Part shown: one piece after another, positions 1 to 12,300 of the stretch
How the letters are laid out: the number at the start of each line of letters is the position of its first letter
Position numbering within the stretch: position 1 is the stretch's first letter
Source: Kutzneria sp. CA-103260
GTDB taxonomy: Bacteria > Actinomycetota > Actinomycetes > Mycobacteriales > Pseudonocardiaceae
Direction: 5' to 3'
NCBI RefSeq assembly: GCF_018263855.1
Contig: NZ_CP073318.1
Coordinates: 3,658,001 to 3,722,000 of the forward strand
Length of the DNA stretch: 64,000 nucleotides
Notes under the pieces: generated by a model
What the model saw: the letters and a program-made list of their open reading frames with translations, nothing else
The model's database searches: none
What the model was told of the DNA's origin: nothing
Program-made: the position numbers and the translations under genes

Positions 1-257
1 CGCCGTTCCCGCCACACGTCGACGCCGAGGACCTCGACGGTGCCCTCGTCCGGCGGCAGCACACCGGCCAGCATCGCCAGCACCGTCGTCTTGCCGCGGC
101 CGACCACCCCGACGACGCTGCCCCGCCGCGCCGACAGGCCGAACCCCGACACGACGACGTCATCGCCGAACTGCTTGCACAGCCCCGTGATCTCCACCGC
201 CGAGGCCGGCCGGGATGGGCGAGGCGCCGGGACAACCGTTGACACCGACGAAAGCAT
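1..257 (-). CDS. ABC transporter ATP-binding protein, N-terminal part (runs off left edge)
   Basis: The visible 85 residues are the start of an ABC ATPase, probably of an ABC-2 drug exporter of the DrrA type. About 20 variable residues are followed by an EITGLCKQFG strand and the Walker A loop GVVGRGKTT, with Arg where most family members have Ala. A GGAGG sits five bases before the ATG at 257, which decides that start over an in-frame ATG at 269. The Walker B, signature motif and any permease partner lie beyond the window. It follows the MFS exporter gene on the same strand after about 137 bp, so it may be part of self-resistance or export of the cluster product. The family is clear; the substrate is inferred. 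Confidence 0.85.
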   Translation of the reverse strand, partial: MLSSVSTVVPAPRPSRPASAVEITGLCKQFGDDVVVSGFGLSARRGSVVGVVGRGKTTVLAMLAGVLPPDEGTVEVLGVDVWRER

Positions 258-335
258 CCAAACCTCCATGCGTTCCAACCAGATTGTCGTGACCGACACT
301 AGGTGCCGGCGCACCACACGCACATCGGGAGGATA

Positions 336-361
336 CCCCTGGTAATCCCTCAGCTACCCTG
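336..361 (-). promoter_or_regulatory. degenerate CAGGGG-like repeats upstream of the ABC gene
   Basis: On the minus strand three related hexamers (CAGGGT, GAGGGA, CAGGGG) follow each other at a 10-bp period, 80-100 bp before the ABC start. They resemble the TAGGGG repeats found at 11-bp period before five other units of the cluster, but the match and spacing are poorer. CCTCAG and CTGAGG in the same stretch (348-364) also form a 6-bp stem, so a weak terminator of the exporter gene is an alternative. Confidence 0.25.
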
Positions 362-394
362 AGGACATAAGTCTACCGTCGATCGGCTCGCCGA

Positions 395-1918
395 CTACTC
401 CGTTCGCCGCACCGTGTCACGGCTCAACACCACGGCGCACAGCAGCGCCGCCGCGATCATGAGGATGGCTCCGACCACCGCGGCCGCGTGCATACCCTCG
501 CCGAAGGCCATTCGCGCGGCGGCCAGCAGTTCCCGGCCGGCCTCGCCGCCCAGCCCCCGCGCGATCGCCACCGCGTCACCGACCGTCTGGCTGGCGGCGT
601 GCAGCGCGGTCGCCGGCAGGTCGGCCGGCGCGAGCCGCGCCAGCTCACGGTGGTAGGTCGCCGCGCCGACGCTGCCGAGGACCGTGATGCCGATCGCGCC
701 GCCGAACTCCGTGGCGGACTCCAGCACCGCCGACGCCGCACCGGCCCGCTCGATCGGCGCGTTGGCCACGGCCATGTCCGTGGCCAACGACTGCACGATG
801 CCGATGCCCAAGCCCACCAACGACAAACCGGCGACCAGGAGCACCAGGCCGTTCACCCGGTCGGTGACGGCGAGCAGCACAAAACCGGCCGCGGCCAACA
901 TCATTCCGACGCTGATGACCACGCCGGGTTTGACCCACTTGGCCAGTGCGGCCGCGCCGGTCGCACCGACGCCGGCGAGCACGGCCGCCGGCACCGTCCA
1001 CAGGCCCGCTTCCAGCGGCCCCATGCCCAGCACCGACTGGAGGTACTGGCCGACGAAGAAGAACATGCCCACCAGCGCGAACACCGCCATCGTGGTGGAC
1101 AGCAGCGCCGTGCTGAACGAGATGTTCCTGAACAGCCCGAGATCCAGCATCGGTTGCGCGAGCCGCCGTTGGCGGCGCGCGAACAGCACGCCGACACCGA
1201 GGCCGGCGGCGATGAGCACGACGTCGAACAAGCCGGGACCCTCCGCGGCGATGGACTTGATCCCGTAGATCACCGGGAGCACCGCCGCGAGCGACAACGT
1301 CACGCTGAGCAGGTCGAACGGCCCTGGGCGCGGATCACGGTACTCGGGCAGCAGCCGCCAGCCGAACAGCAGCGCCGGGAGCAGCAGCGGCACGTTGACC
1401 AGAAACACCGATCCCCAGCCGAAATGCTGCAACAACAGCCCGCCGGCGATCGGGCCGAGCGCGCCGCCGGCGGCGAACGTGCCGGCCCACACCGCGATCG
1501 CGAACCGGCGCTGTTGCCCGTCCCGGAATATCGTGCGGATCAGCGACAACGTGGACGGCATCACCGCCGCCGCGGCGGCGCCGTGCACCGCCCGGATCAG
1601 CAACAGCACCCAGGCCGTGCCGGTGACCGCGGCCGCCACCGAGAAGACCGCGAGCACGGCTGTGCCGATCAGCAACAGTCTTCGTCGGCCTATCCGATCA
1701 CCGAGATTGCCCATCACCAGCAGCAAACCTGACAGCACGAAGGCGTAGACGTCGACGATCCACAGCAGTTCGACGCTGGTCGGCGCCAGGCTCGCGCTGA
1801 CGAACGGCAGCGCGAAACTGAGCACGGTCGCGGTGGCGGCGATCACCAGTACGGGCAGCATGAGCACCACGAGAGCGACCCACTCGCGCGGCCCAGCCTT
1901 CACGATTCCGCTCGTCAT
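395..1918 (-). CDS. MFS drug exporter, DHA2 family (14 TM segments)
   Basis: A roughly 507-residue major facilitator with the length and hydrophobic pattern of 14-TM EmrB/QacA-type proton-driven drug exporters. The MFS motif A loop LGDRIGRRRLLL follows TM2, and the proline/glycine-rich GPIAGG of motif C is present in TM5. The chosen start is the inner ATG (MTSGIVKAGPREW), which stands just before TM1; an in-frame start 63 bases upstream is possible, and neither has a strong ribosome site. The gene lies downstream of the P450 on the same strand, at the end of the PKS-A transcription unit, and is the obvious candidate for exporting the macrolactam. The substrate is inferred from position only. 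Confidence 0.88.
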   Translation of the reverse strand: MTSGIVKAGPREWVALVVLMLPVLVIAATATVLSFALPFVSASLAPTSVELLWIVDVYAFVLSGLLLVMGNLGDRIGRRRLLLIGTAVLAVFSVAAAVTGTAWVLLLIRAVHGAAAAAVMPSTLSLIRTIFRDGQQRRFAIAVWAGTFAAGGALGPIAGGLLLQHFGWGSVFLVNVPLLLPALLFGWRLLPEYRDPRPGPFDLLSVTLSLAAVLPVIYGIKSIAAEGPGLFDVVLIAAGLGVGVLFARRQRRLAQPMLDLGLFRNISFSTALLSTTMAVFALVGMFFFVGQYLQSVLGMGPLEAGLWTVPAAVLAGVGATGAAALAKWVKPGVVISVGMMLAAAGFVLLAVTDRVNGLVLLVAGLSLVGLGIGIVQSLATDMAVANAPIERAGAASAVLESATEFGGAIGITVLGSVGAATYHRELARLAPADLPATALHAASQTVGDAVAIARGLGGEAGRELLAAARMAFGEGMHAAAVVGAILMIAAALLCAVVLSRDTVRRTE

Positions 1919-2025
1919 GGCCGAACCATACGCGTGGCAACGGTTTTCGGGGAGAAAACGACTGGGTCCGTTGTGCGCCAAGGCAAATTGTTACGCGAGC
2001 GATTATCGCTTGGGCGCGACCAGGC

Positions 2026-2047
2026 CCAGGGCCCTGGCCGGCCCTGG
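2026..2047 (-). terminator. hairpin between P450 and exporter genes
   Basis: CCAGGGCC and GGCCCTGG form a perfect 8-bp stem with a 6-base loop, just downstream of the P450 stop and before the exporter gene. There is no T-run, as is usual in high-GC actinomycetes. It could end the PKS-A/P450 transcript or only attenuate read-through into the exporter. Confidence 0.35.
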
Positions 2048-2085
2048 ACCTGGACTGTTCCCGCGCATCGGCTACCGGGCGGCCG

Positions 2086-3297
2086 TCACCAGCTCACCGG
2101 CAGCGCGTGCAGCCCGAACAGCATTCCGTTGTACTTGAACGGCAACTCCTCCAGCGGCACGTCCAGCCGAAGGTTCGGGATCTTGTCGAAAATCGTTCGA
2201 TAGGCGATCTCCAGCTCCACCCGGGCCAGGCTCATCCCCAGGCACTGGTGATAGCCGTGGCCGAAGGCGATGTGCCGCTTGTTGCGGCGATCGATGTCGA
2301 ACCCGGCCGGCTCGGCGAAGACCGACTCGTCGTGGTCGGCCGAGCCGAGCGACACCGCCACGCCCTCGCCGGCCCTGATCAGCCGACCGCCCACCTCGAC
2401 GTCCGCCAGCGCCACCCGCGTCACGTTGACGTCGGCGATCGAGTGGTAGCGCAGCAATTCCTCGACCACGTCCGGATAGCGCTCCGGCTGCTGCCGCAGC
2501 GTCTCCCGAAGCTCGGGCGCCGTGATCAGGTGCGCGATGCCCAGCGAGATCATGTTCGCCGTGGACTCGTGCCCGCCGGCCAGCAACAGCGCGCCGATGC
2601 TGGACAGCCGCTCGTGGTCGAGCTTCCCGTCGGCCATCGGGCCGGTGACCAGCCGGCCGATCACGTCGTCGGTCGGGTTGTCCATCTTCTCCGCGACCAG
2701 CTTGCCGATGTACTCGACGATGTCCGCGAACGCGGCCTCGAAGTCCGCGGGCGAGGACGCCAGGCTGACCGCCGCCGACACCCTGGACTGGAAGAAGTCC
2801 CTGTCCTCGTAGGGAACTCCGAGCAGCCCGCAGATCACCAGCGACGGCAGGGCCAGCGAGTAGGTCTGCACCAGGTCGGCCGAACTGCCGTTCGCCAGCA
2901 TCTGGTCGACCAGTTCCTCGGCCTGGCCCTGGATCTCCGGCCGCATCTCCTTGGCCCGCCGCACGGTGAACTCGGGGATGAGCATCCGCCGGTAAGTGGT
3001 GTGCTCCGGCTCGTCCATCTCGACGAAGATCGGCGTGCGCTCGTCGGCCGACAGCGCCTGCCCCGGTTGCAGCACTGGATAGCCGTCGCGGGCCGAGTTG
3101 TTGCTGAAGCGCGGGTCGCTCAGCACAGCCTGCGCGTCGGCCATCCTGGTCACCAGCCAGGCGGTGCCGCCGGTGGGCAACTCCACTTTCGCGATCGGTT
3201 CTGTGTCTCGAAGCTCGGCGTAGCCTTCCGGTTGGGCGAACGGACACGCCGGCCGCCGGCCCATGGGAAACTTCGGAAGTGCGTTCGCACTCGTCAC
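2086..3297 (-). CDS. cytochrome P450 (CYP107-like tailoring hydroxylase)
   Basis: A 403-residue bacterial class I P450. The I-helix carries LLLAGGHESTAN, the K-helix EELLR supplies the ExxR pair, and the heme loop FGHGYHQCLG holds the Cys thiolate. MDEPEHTTYRRM matches the C-helix region. The start chosen is the GTG at 3297, with AGGAG about ten bases upstream; the reading frame stays open further upstream but into the PKS gene. It begins 46 bp after the PKS-A stop on the same strand, so it is probably co-transcribed with it. By family it should hydroxylate or epoxidise the macrolactam or its glycoside, using ferredoxin partners not seen here. The position oxidised cannot be read from sequence. 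The predicted C3 hydroxyl already comes from the PKS, so this enzyme would add a further oxygen or may be dispensable. Confidence 0.93.
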   Translation of the reverse strand: MTSANALPKFPMGRRPACPFAQPEGYAELRDTEPIAKVELPTGGTAWLVTRMADAQAVLSDPRFSNNSARDGYPVLQPGQALSADERTPIFVEMDEPEHTTYRRMLIPEFTVRRAKEMRPEIQGQAEELVDQMLANGSSADLVQTYSLALPSLVICGLLGVPYEDRDFFQSRVSAAVSLASSPADFEAAFADIVEYIGKLVAEKMDNPTDDVIGRLVTGPMADGKLDHERLSSIGALLLAGGHESTANMISLGIAHLITAPELRETLRQQPERYPDVVEELLRYHSIADVNVTRVALADVEVGGRLIRAGEGVAVSLGSADHDESVFAEPAGFDIDRRNKRHIAFGHGYHQCLGMSLARVELEIAYRTIFDKIPNLRLDVPLEELPFKYNGMLFGLHALPVSW

Positions 3298-3343
3298 GCG
3301 TGTTTCTCCTCTCACGAGACGCCCCCAGCGTCGTGGTGTCGCA

Positions 3344-6300
3344 CTAGTTAAACGTCTCGAGCTCACTGTCGAGGATGTCGAACAGGTCCTCAGCGGTGGC
3401 GGCCGCGATATCACCTCGTTCCGACTTCCCGTTCGCGGGGCCGAACTGCTCGCCCCAGTTCGCGGCCAGCGCCCGCAGGCGGGCCGCGATGCGTTGCCGC
3501 GCCGCGTCGTCGGGCAGCGCCCCACCGGACGCCGCCTCGTCCACAATGGACTCAAGGCGGGCCAGCTCGGCCTCGATCGGCGACAGCTCCGGCTCGTCCT
3601 CCCCCATCAGCTCGGTGCGCATGAGGTCGGCGACCGCGGCCGGCGTCGGGTGGTCGAAGATGAGCGTCGCCGGCAGCCGCACGTCGGCCACCGTGCTCAG
3701 CCGGTTGCGCAGTTCCACCGCGGTCAACGAGTCGAACCCCAGTTCCTTGAACGGCCGGTTGGGATCCAGCGCGGCCCGGCTGGTGTGTCCGAGCACCGCG
3801 GCGACGTGGTCGCACACCAGGTCGGTCAGCAGCCGCTCCCGACCCGTCCTTGTCAGCGAGCCGAGCCGCTGTTCCAGGGTCAGCTCGGTATCCGCGGTCG
3901 CCGCCGATGCCGTTCGCCGCACGGCCTTGCCCACCAGGCCCCGCAGGATCGCCTGCGTCCCTTCGGGTCGCGACCGCAGCGCGGCGAGGTCCAGTCGGAT
4001 CGGGACCAGAGTCGGCTCGGGCCGGGCGAACGACTCGTCCAGCAGCGCCAGTCCGCGCTGCCCGGACAGCGGCAACACGCCGGACCGGTTCAGCCGTTGG
4101 ATGTCGACGTCGGCCAGCTTGCTGGTCATGCCGCCGGTCTCGGGAGCCCACATGCCCCACGCCAGGGAGACGGCCGGCAGGCCGCTGGCCCGCCTCCGCG
4201 CCGCGACGCCGTCCAGGAACGCGTTGGCGGCAGCATAGTTGCCCTGTCCGGCCCCATCCAACGTCCCGGCCGACGAGGAGAACAGCACGAACGCGTCGAG
4301 ATCGCGATGGCGGGTCAGCTCGTGCAGGTGCCGCGCCGCATCCGCCTTCGGGTCCCAGACCCGGTCCAGTTGCTCGTCCGTGAGCGAACCGAACACGCCG
4401 TCGTCGACCACGCCGGCCGTGTGCACGACTGCCCTCAGGTCGACGCCGTCGATCACCGCGGCGAGTGCGTCGCGGTCGGACACGTCGCAGGCGACAACGC
4501 GGACCCGCGCACCGAGTTCGGCGAGTTCGTCGGTCAGCTGCTGTGCGCCGGGCGCGTCGATGCCGCGTCGGCTGGTCAGCACCAGGTCGCGCACGCCGTG
4601 CTCGGTGACCAGATGCCGGGCGACGAGGCTGCCCAAGCCGCCGGTGCCGCCGGTGACCAGTACGGCACCGCGGATCGGGTCCGCGTTCGGCACGGTGAGC
4701 ACGACCTTGCCGACATGCCTGGCCTGGGCCAGGTACCGGAACGCGTCCGGGGCCTTGCGCACATCCCAGGTCCGCAGCGGCAACGGCGTGAGCACGCCCC
4801 GCTCGATCAGGCCGACCAGCTCGGTGAGGATCTCCTTGGTCCGGTCCGGTCCGGCATCGGACAGGTCGAACGCCCGGTAGTCCACGCCGGCGTGATCGCG
4901 TGCGACCTCGCCGGCCTCGCGGACATCGGTCTTGCCCATCTCAGCGAAGCGGCCGCCCCTGGGCAGCAGGTCGAGCGAGGCGTCGACGAACTCGCGGGCC
5001 AGCGAGTTCAACACGACATCGACGCCGCTTCCCCCGGTCACCTCGGCGAAGCGCGTGACGAACTCGACGTCACGGGACGAGGCGATGTGGTCCTCGTCGA
5101 TGCCGAGTCCACTGAGGACAGACCACTTCCCCCTGCTGGCCGTGCCGAACACCTCGGCCCCCAAGTGGGTGGCGAGTTGCACGGCCGCCATGCCGACGCC
5201 ACCGGCGGCGGCGTGTACGAGCACCTTCTCCCCCGCACGCAGCCCCGTGAGGTCGACCAGACCGTAGTAGGCGGTGGCGAACACCGCGGGCACGGACGCG
5301 GCCTCGGCGAAGGTCAGCCGCTTCGGTTTGGCCACAACCATTCGCCGGTCCGCGACGGCGTACGGGCCGAAGCCGCCGTCGAACAGACCGAGCACCTCGT
5401 CCCCCGGGGCGAACTCGGCAACCTCTGGGCCGACGGCCACGACGACACCAGCGGCCTCGCAGCCGAGTTCCGGCTTGCCGGGATACATGCCCAGCGAGAT
5501 CAGGACGTCACGGAAGTTGACGCCGGCCGCCCGGACCGCGATCCGCACCTCGCCGGGCGCCAGATTCCGATCGGCGGTGTCGCACTCGACCAGGGCCAGG
5601 TTGTCCAGGGTGCCCTGGGCGGTGATGTCCAAGCGCCACGGCGCGTCGGGCGTGGCCAGAGTTTCCACATCGGACGTTCTGATCAGGCGCGGCACGAGCG
5701 CCTCGCCCTCACGCAGCGCCAGCTGCGGTTCGTCGCCGGCCAGCGCCGCGGGCAGCGCCCGGTAGGACGCGTCGCTGCCGTCGACGTCGATCAGCCTCAG
5801 CCGGCCGTGGTTCTCCTCCTGTGCCGCCCGCACCAGGCCCCAGAGCGCGGCGTGCGCGGGGTCGACCAAGGCATCCTCGGGCCGGGCTGCCACCGCGGCC
5901 GAGGTCACCACGCCGAGCACCGGGGAGTCCTCGTCCCGTAGCCAGGACTGCAAGAACGCCAGCGTGCGCCGCGTGAGTTCCTTCGCCGTGTCCGCCTGGC
6001 CGACGTCGAGCAGGGTCATGTTCTGAGCGTCCACAGTAGACTTGGCCGCGACGCCGGCGGATCGCAGCGCCGTCAGCAGCAGACCCTCCTCCTCGCCGAA
6101 CACGAAGACATCCTGCTGAGCGTCGTCGGTGGGCACGCCGGTCCATTCGACCAGGAACAGCGAGTCGTTCGGGACAGCCTTGCCGGCGTTGAGCCGGTCC
6201 GCGGAAACCGGGCGCATGACCAGCGCGCCGACCTCGGCCACCGGTGCGCCCGTGACGTCGGCCAACTGGAGCGACGCCGCTTCCGTTTCCGTGCGCACCA

Positions 6301-9300
6301 TACGGACGCGAACCTTCGCCGCCCCCGTCGCGTGCAGGGTGATGTCGCTCCATGCGAACGGCAACTGCGGCTGGCCTGCTTCGGCATTCCCGTCCAGCTC
6401 AACCGTGTGCAGGGCGGCGTCGAGCAACGCGGGATGCACGCCGAACCGCCCGGCATCATCTGCTGCCTGGGCCGGGAGCTCGACCTCGGCGAACACCTCT
6501 TCGCCACGTCGCCAGGCCGCGCGCAGCCCACGGAACGACGGCCCGTAGCCCACTCCCTCGCTGGTCATCCGGTCGTACAGGTCGTCGACGTCGATCGGCG
6601 TCGCCTCGGCCGGCGGCCACTCCGCCAGGGAGAAGTCCGCCGTGCGGTCGCGGGTCGTCAGCACGCCGGTGGCATGCCGGGTCCACGGTCCGTAGGATGT
6701 CCGCGAATACACCGACATCGGGCGTCGCCCGGAATCGTCGGCGGCGTCGACGGTGACGTGCACGTCCACGGCTTCGTGAGCGGTCAGCACCAGCGGCGCT
6801 TCGAGCGTCAGCTCCTCGATCGACTCGCAGCCGACCTGATCGCCGGCCCGCAGCGCCAGCTCGATGAAGCCGGTGCCGGGGAACAAGATGGTGTCCAGGA
6901 TGACGTGGTCGGCCAGCCACGGCTGGTTGCTCACCGAGAACCGGCCGGTCAGCACGGCCCCGCCGGAATCCGGCAGCGTCACGGCCGCGCCCAGCAACGG
7001 ATGTCCGACCGCCTGCTGGCCGAGCCCGGAGGCGTCGCCGACCGCACCGCCGGCAGTCAGCCAGAAGTTCTCCCGCTGGAAGGCGTAGGTCGGCAGATCG
7101 ATCCGCCGCCCGCCGGCGAACACGCCGTCCCAGTCCACCGCGACGCCCCGTGCGAAGGCTGAGGCCAGCGCCGACACGGCGGCGTGGACCTCGTCGCGGT
7201 CCTTGCGCAGCAGCGGCACAAACGCCCTGTTCCCGCCGTCCAAGCAGTCCTGCGCCATCGCCGAGAGCACACCGTCCGGCCCGAGCTCCAGGAACGTCGT
7301 CACCCCCTCGACGTCGAGATGCCGCACCGCGTCGAGGAAACGGACGGCCCCACGGACCTGGCGAACCCAGTACTCGGCCTCGGCGACGTCGCCGTCACCG
7401 AGGGTGGAGACGATCGGGATGCTCGGCGCCTGGTAGCTCAACGACTCCGCCACCTCGCGGAACTCGGCCAGCATCGGCTCCATCCGCGGCGAGTGGAACG
7501 CGTGCGAGACCTTGAGTCGACGCGTCTTGTGCCCCAGGTCGGCGAAGTGCGTCGCCACCGCTTCGGCGGCGTCGTCGTCACCCGAGACGACGACGGCCGA
7601 CGGCCCGTTGACCGCGGCGATCGACACGCCGTCCGACAGCAGGGGCAGGACCTGCTCCTCGGTGGCCTGCACCGCGATCATCGCGCCACCGCCGGGCAAT
7701 GCCTGCATCAGCCGGCCACGGGCGCTCACCAGCCGGCAGGCATCCGGTAGGGACAACACACCGGCCACGTGGGCCGCGGCGATCTCGCCAATCGAATGTC
7801 CCACCAGGTAATCCGGCCGAACACCCCACGACTCCAGCAGCGCGAACAGCGACACCTCGACCGCGAACAGAGCGGCCTGGGCGTGCACGGTCTGGTGCAG
7901 GAGCTCGGCGTCGTCGCCGAACATCACCGCCCGCGTCGACGGCTCCAGCAGCGCTGTGACCTCGTCGAACTTCTTTGTGTACGCCGGGAAAACGTCATAC
8001 AGGGCGCGGCCCATGCCGAGTCGCTGGCTACCCTGGCCGGTGAACAGGAACGCCAGCTTGCCGTCGGACACCTCGCCCCTGATCACGTCAGAGCTGGTCG
8101 CCCCCTCGGCCAACGCGGTCAGGCCGCGCGTGAGGTCGTCGGCGAGGACAACCGCCCGGTGCTCGAACGCGGATCGCGTGGTGGCCAGCGAGTACGCGAG
8201 GTCGGCGGGGTTCGGGCGGTCCAGCTCCAACAGCCGAGCGGCCTGGGCCCGCAACGCCGCCTCGGAGCGGGCGCTGACCACGACCGGCAGCGGCCCACCG
8301 AACTCGACGGCGTCCGGAGTCCGGGTCGGCGGCGCCTGTTCCAGGATGATGTGCGCGTTGGTGCCGCTGATGCCGAACGAGGACACGCCGACGCGCCTCG
8401 GCCCGGAGTCCTTGTCCCACCGGTGGTTCTCGGTGAGCAGCTCGATCGCACCCGCCGTCCAGTCCACATGGGACGATCGCGGCTCCGCGTGCAGCGTGCG
8501 GGGCAGAACCTCGTGCCGCAACGCCATCACCATCTTGATCACACCGGCCACGCCGGCCGCGCACTGGGAGTGGCCGATGTTGGACTTGACGGTGCCCAGC
8601 CACAGCGGCTGCCCGTCGGCGCGTCCCTGCCCATAGGTTTCCAGCAGCGCCTGGGCCTCGATCGGGTCGCCGAGCGTCGTGCCGGTGCCGTGTCCTTCGA
8701 CAATGTCCACATCGGACGCCGAGAGCCCGGCGGCAGCGAGCGCGCGGCGGATCACCCGTTGCTGCGCGGGTCCGCTCGGCGCCGACAGGCCGTTGGACGC
8801 GCCGTCCTGGTTGATCGCCGAGCCACGCACGACCGCCAACACCGGGTGTCCGTTGCGCTCGGCGTCGGACAGCCGTTCCAGCAACACCATGCCCGCGCCC
8901 TCGGCGAAGCCGGTCCCGTCCGCGGAGTCGGAGTACGCCTTGCAGCGGCCGTCGGCGGCCAGCCCCCGCTGCCGGGAGAACTCCACGAACAGCTCGGGCG
9001 TCGACAGCACGGTGACGCCACCGGCGATGGCCAGCGTGCTGTCGCCGCGCCGCAACGACTCCGCGGCGAGGTGAATCGTCACCAGCGAGGACGAGCAGGC
9101 GGTGTCGACGGTGACGGCCGGCCCCTCCAGGCCGAGCACGTAGGCCACCCGCCCCGAGATCACCGAGGTCGAGACGCCGGTGGTCAGGTACCCCTCGACG
9201 CCGTCGGGCAGGGTGGACCGGCCCTCGGCGTACCCGGTGGCCGTCGCGCCGACGAAGACGCCCGTCGAGCTGCCCCGCAGCGAACGAGGATCGATGCCGG

Positions 9301-12300
9301 CCCGTTCGAGCACCTGCCATGCCGCCTCCAGCGTGAGCCGCTGCTGCGGGTCGGTGGCCAGCGCCTCACGCGGCGAGATGCCGAAGAACGCGGCGTCGAA
9401 CTCGTCGGCGTCGTGCAGGAATCCGCCCTCGTTGGAGTAGCTCGTGCCCGGGTTGGCTGGATCGGGGTGGTACAGGCCGGCCAGGTCCCAGCCGCGGTTG
9501 GCGGGGAAGGCGGAGATCGCGTCGCCGCCGTCGACCACCAGCCGCCACAGGTCTTCCGGGGATTCGACGCCGCCCGGATAGCGACAGCTCATCGCCACGA
9601 TGACGATCGGGTCGTCGTCCGCCGCCCGAACCGCCGGCACCGGCGGTTCGGCCGCCGTGACAGCGCCGAGCACCTTGGCCTTCAGCAACCGCGCGAGCTC
9701 GGTGGCGTTCGGGTGGTCGAACACGACGGTGGCCGGCAGCCGGAGGCCGGTCGCGGCGTTGAGCCGGTTGCGCAACTCGACCGCCGTCAGCGAGTCGAAG
9801 CCCAGATCCCGGAACGCGCGCACGGCATCCACCGCACCCGGGTCGGCGTGGCCGAGCACCGCGGCCGCCTGGGTACGCACCAGCGTCACCAGCACGCGGT
9901 CCTGTTCGGTGGCGGGCAGGGCCGCGAGCCGCTGTTCGAGCGCGGAGCCGGCGGCGGGGGTCGCGCTCGCGTCCACGATCCGTCGCGCCGGCGAGCGGAC
10001 CAACCCGCGCAGCAGTGCGGGCACATCGCGCATGTTCGCCGTGTTCAACGGGATCGGCACGAGCAGCGGCTCGTCGACCACACGGGCCCGGTCGAACAGC
10101 GCCATGCCTTCCTGGGCGGAGATGCCCCGGCTGCCCGCACCTTCCATCCGGGCCACGTCGGCGTCGCCCAGGTGGGCGCTCATCTCGCTGCGCTGCGCCC
10201 AGAAGCCCCACGCCAGCGAGGAAGCGGGCAGCCCCTCGGCGCGGCGGTGCGCGGCAAGCGCGTCCAGGAAGGTGTTGGCCGCCGCGTAGTTGCCCTGGCC
10301 GGCGTCGCCGAGGATGCCGGCGGCCGAGGAGTACAGCACGAACATCGCCAGGTCCTTGTCCCTGGTCAGCTCGTGCAGCTGCCAGGCGGCGTCGACCTTC
10401 GGCCGGAAGGTGGTGTCGATCCGGTCCGGGGTCAGCGATCCCAGCGTGCCGTCGTCGAGCACGCCGGCCGTGTGCACCACACCAGTCAGCGACGGAATCT
10501 CCGCCAGCAACCGCGCCAGCGCTTCCCGGTCGGCGATGTCGCACGCGCGAGTCGTCACCGAGGCGCCGAGTTCGGTCAGCTCGTCGGCGACGTCCGCGCT
10601 GCCGCCGCCGCGGCTGGCGAACACCAGGTTCCGGACACCGTGCGCGGTCACCAGGTGCCGGGCCACGATGCCGCCGAGCGTCCCGGATCCGCTGATCAAC
10701 ACGGTGCCGGCGGGGTCGAGCGCGGACGGCATGGTCAGCACGACCTTGCCGATGTGCTTGGCCCGTGACATGAACCGGAACGCGTCGCGAGCCCGGCGGA
10801 CGTCCCACGCGCGCACCGGCAGCGGGTGCACCGCCCCCTGCTCCAGCAGTGCCAGCACCGTGGCCAGCATGTCCCGCAGGCGGTCCGGCCCGGCCTCCAT
10901 CAGCGAGTAGACGATGTACTCGACGCCGGGCAGTTCGCCGGGATCGCGCTGGTCGGTCTTGCCCATCTCCAGGAACCGGCCGCCCGGCGACAGCAGCCGC
11001 AGTGAGGCGTCGGTGAACTCACCGGACAGCGAGTTGAGCACGACGTCCACGCCACCGAACTTCTCCGCGAACTCGAGGGTCCGCGACGACGCGATGTGCT
11101 CGTCGTCCAACCCCAGCCCGCGCAGCACGCCCCACTTGACCGGGCTCGCCGTGCCGTACACCTCCGCGCCGAGGTGCCGAGCCAGCTGAACCGCGGCCAT
11201 GCCGACACCACCGGCAGCGGCGTGGATCAGCACCGACTCGCCGGCCCGCAGCCGACCGAGCTCCATCAGCCCGTAGTACGCGGTCAGGTAGACCACCGGG
11301 AGCGAGGCGGCCCTGGTGAACGACCAGTCTTCGGGCATCCTGGCCAGCAGCCGGCGATCCGTCACGCCCACCGGCCCGAACGCGCCGTCCAGCAACCCCA
11401 TCACCCGGTCGCCGGGCGCGAGATCGGTGACGTCCGAGGCGACCTCCAGCACCACACCGGCGACCTCGCCGCCGATCGGCTCGTCGTTCTCCGGCACCAT
11501 GCCCAGCGCCACGACGACATCCCGGAAGTTCAGCCCGGCGGCCCGGATGGCCACCCGCACCTCGCCCGGCGCGAGCGGCGCGGCGGCCTGCGGCCACGGC
11601 ACCAGCTCCAAGTCGCTCAGACTCTCCTTCTTCGCGGAGTGCAGCCGCCACTCGGCCACGCCGGCCGGCGGCAACAGCGACTCGCTCGTGGCCGCGCGGG
11701 CCAGTCGAGGCGCGAGGACCACGCCGTCGCGCACGGCCAGTTGCGGCTCGCCGGCGCCGATCGCGGCCAGCACCGTGTCCATCGGCGCATCGGCCGAGTC
11801 CAGGTCCAGCAACACAAAGCGGTCGGGGTTCTCCGTCTGGGCCGTGCGGATCAGGCCCCACAGCGGGGCGTGCGCCAGGTCCGGCACCTCGTCGGTGGCG
11901 CCGGCCGCCACCGCACCGGTCGTGACGAAGACGAGCTTGCCGTCACCGTCCCATGACTGGGCCAGTTCCAACGCGCGGTGGGCATCGGCATGAGCCGCGC
12001 CCAGAACGTCCGAGGCCGCTTCGAAGTTGACGAACACGACGTCCGCGCCCTCGGCGTCATCGGCGCCCAGCGACGCCGCCCGACCCGGGAACGGCGCGTC
12101 CACCGACGCGGGCACCCAGTCGACCCGGTACAGCGAGTCCGCCCGGGCCGCCGGCTGTGTGGCCGGGGCGATCGGCCGGGACACCAGCGACTCGACCGTG
12201 GCGACGGCAGTGCCGGAGGAATCGGCCAGCTGCAACGACACCGTGTCCGATGACGGGGCCCACAGGCGCACCCGCAGCGCGGCGGCGCCGGCGGCGTGCA

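Noticed and set aside
2072..3247. Second long minus-strand frame overlapping the P450
   Set aside because: Out-of-frame shadow rich in Arg and Gly; the P450 motifs are all in the other frame.
3263..5941. 892-codon open frame on the plus strand antisense to PKS-A
   Set aside because: Arg/Gly/His-rich translation with no domain; it mirrors the high-GC third positions of the PKS gene on the other strand.
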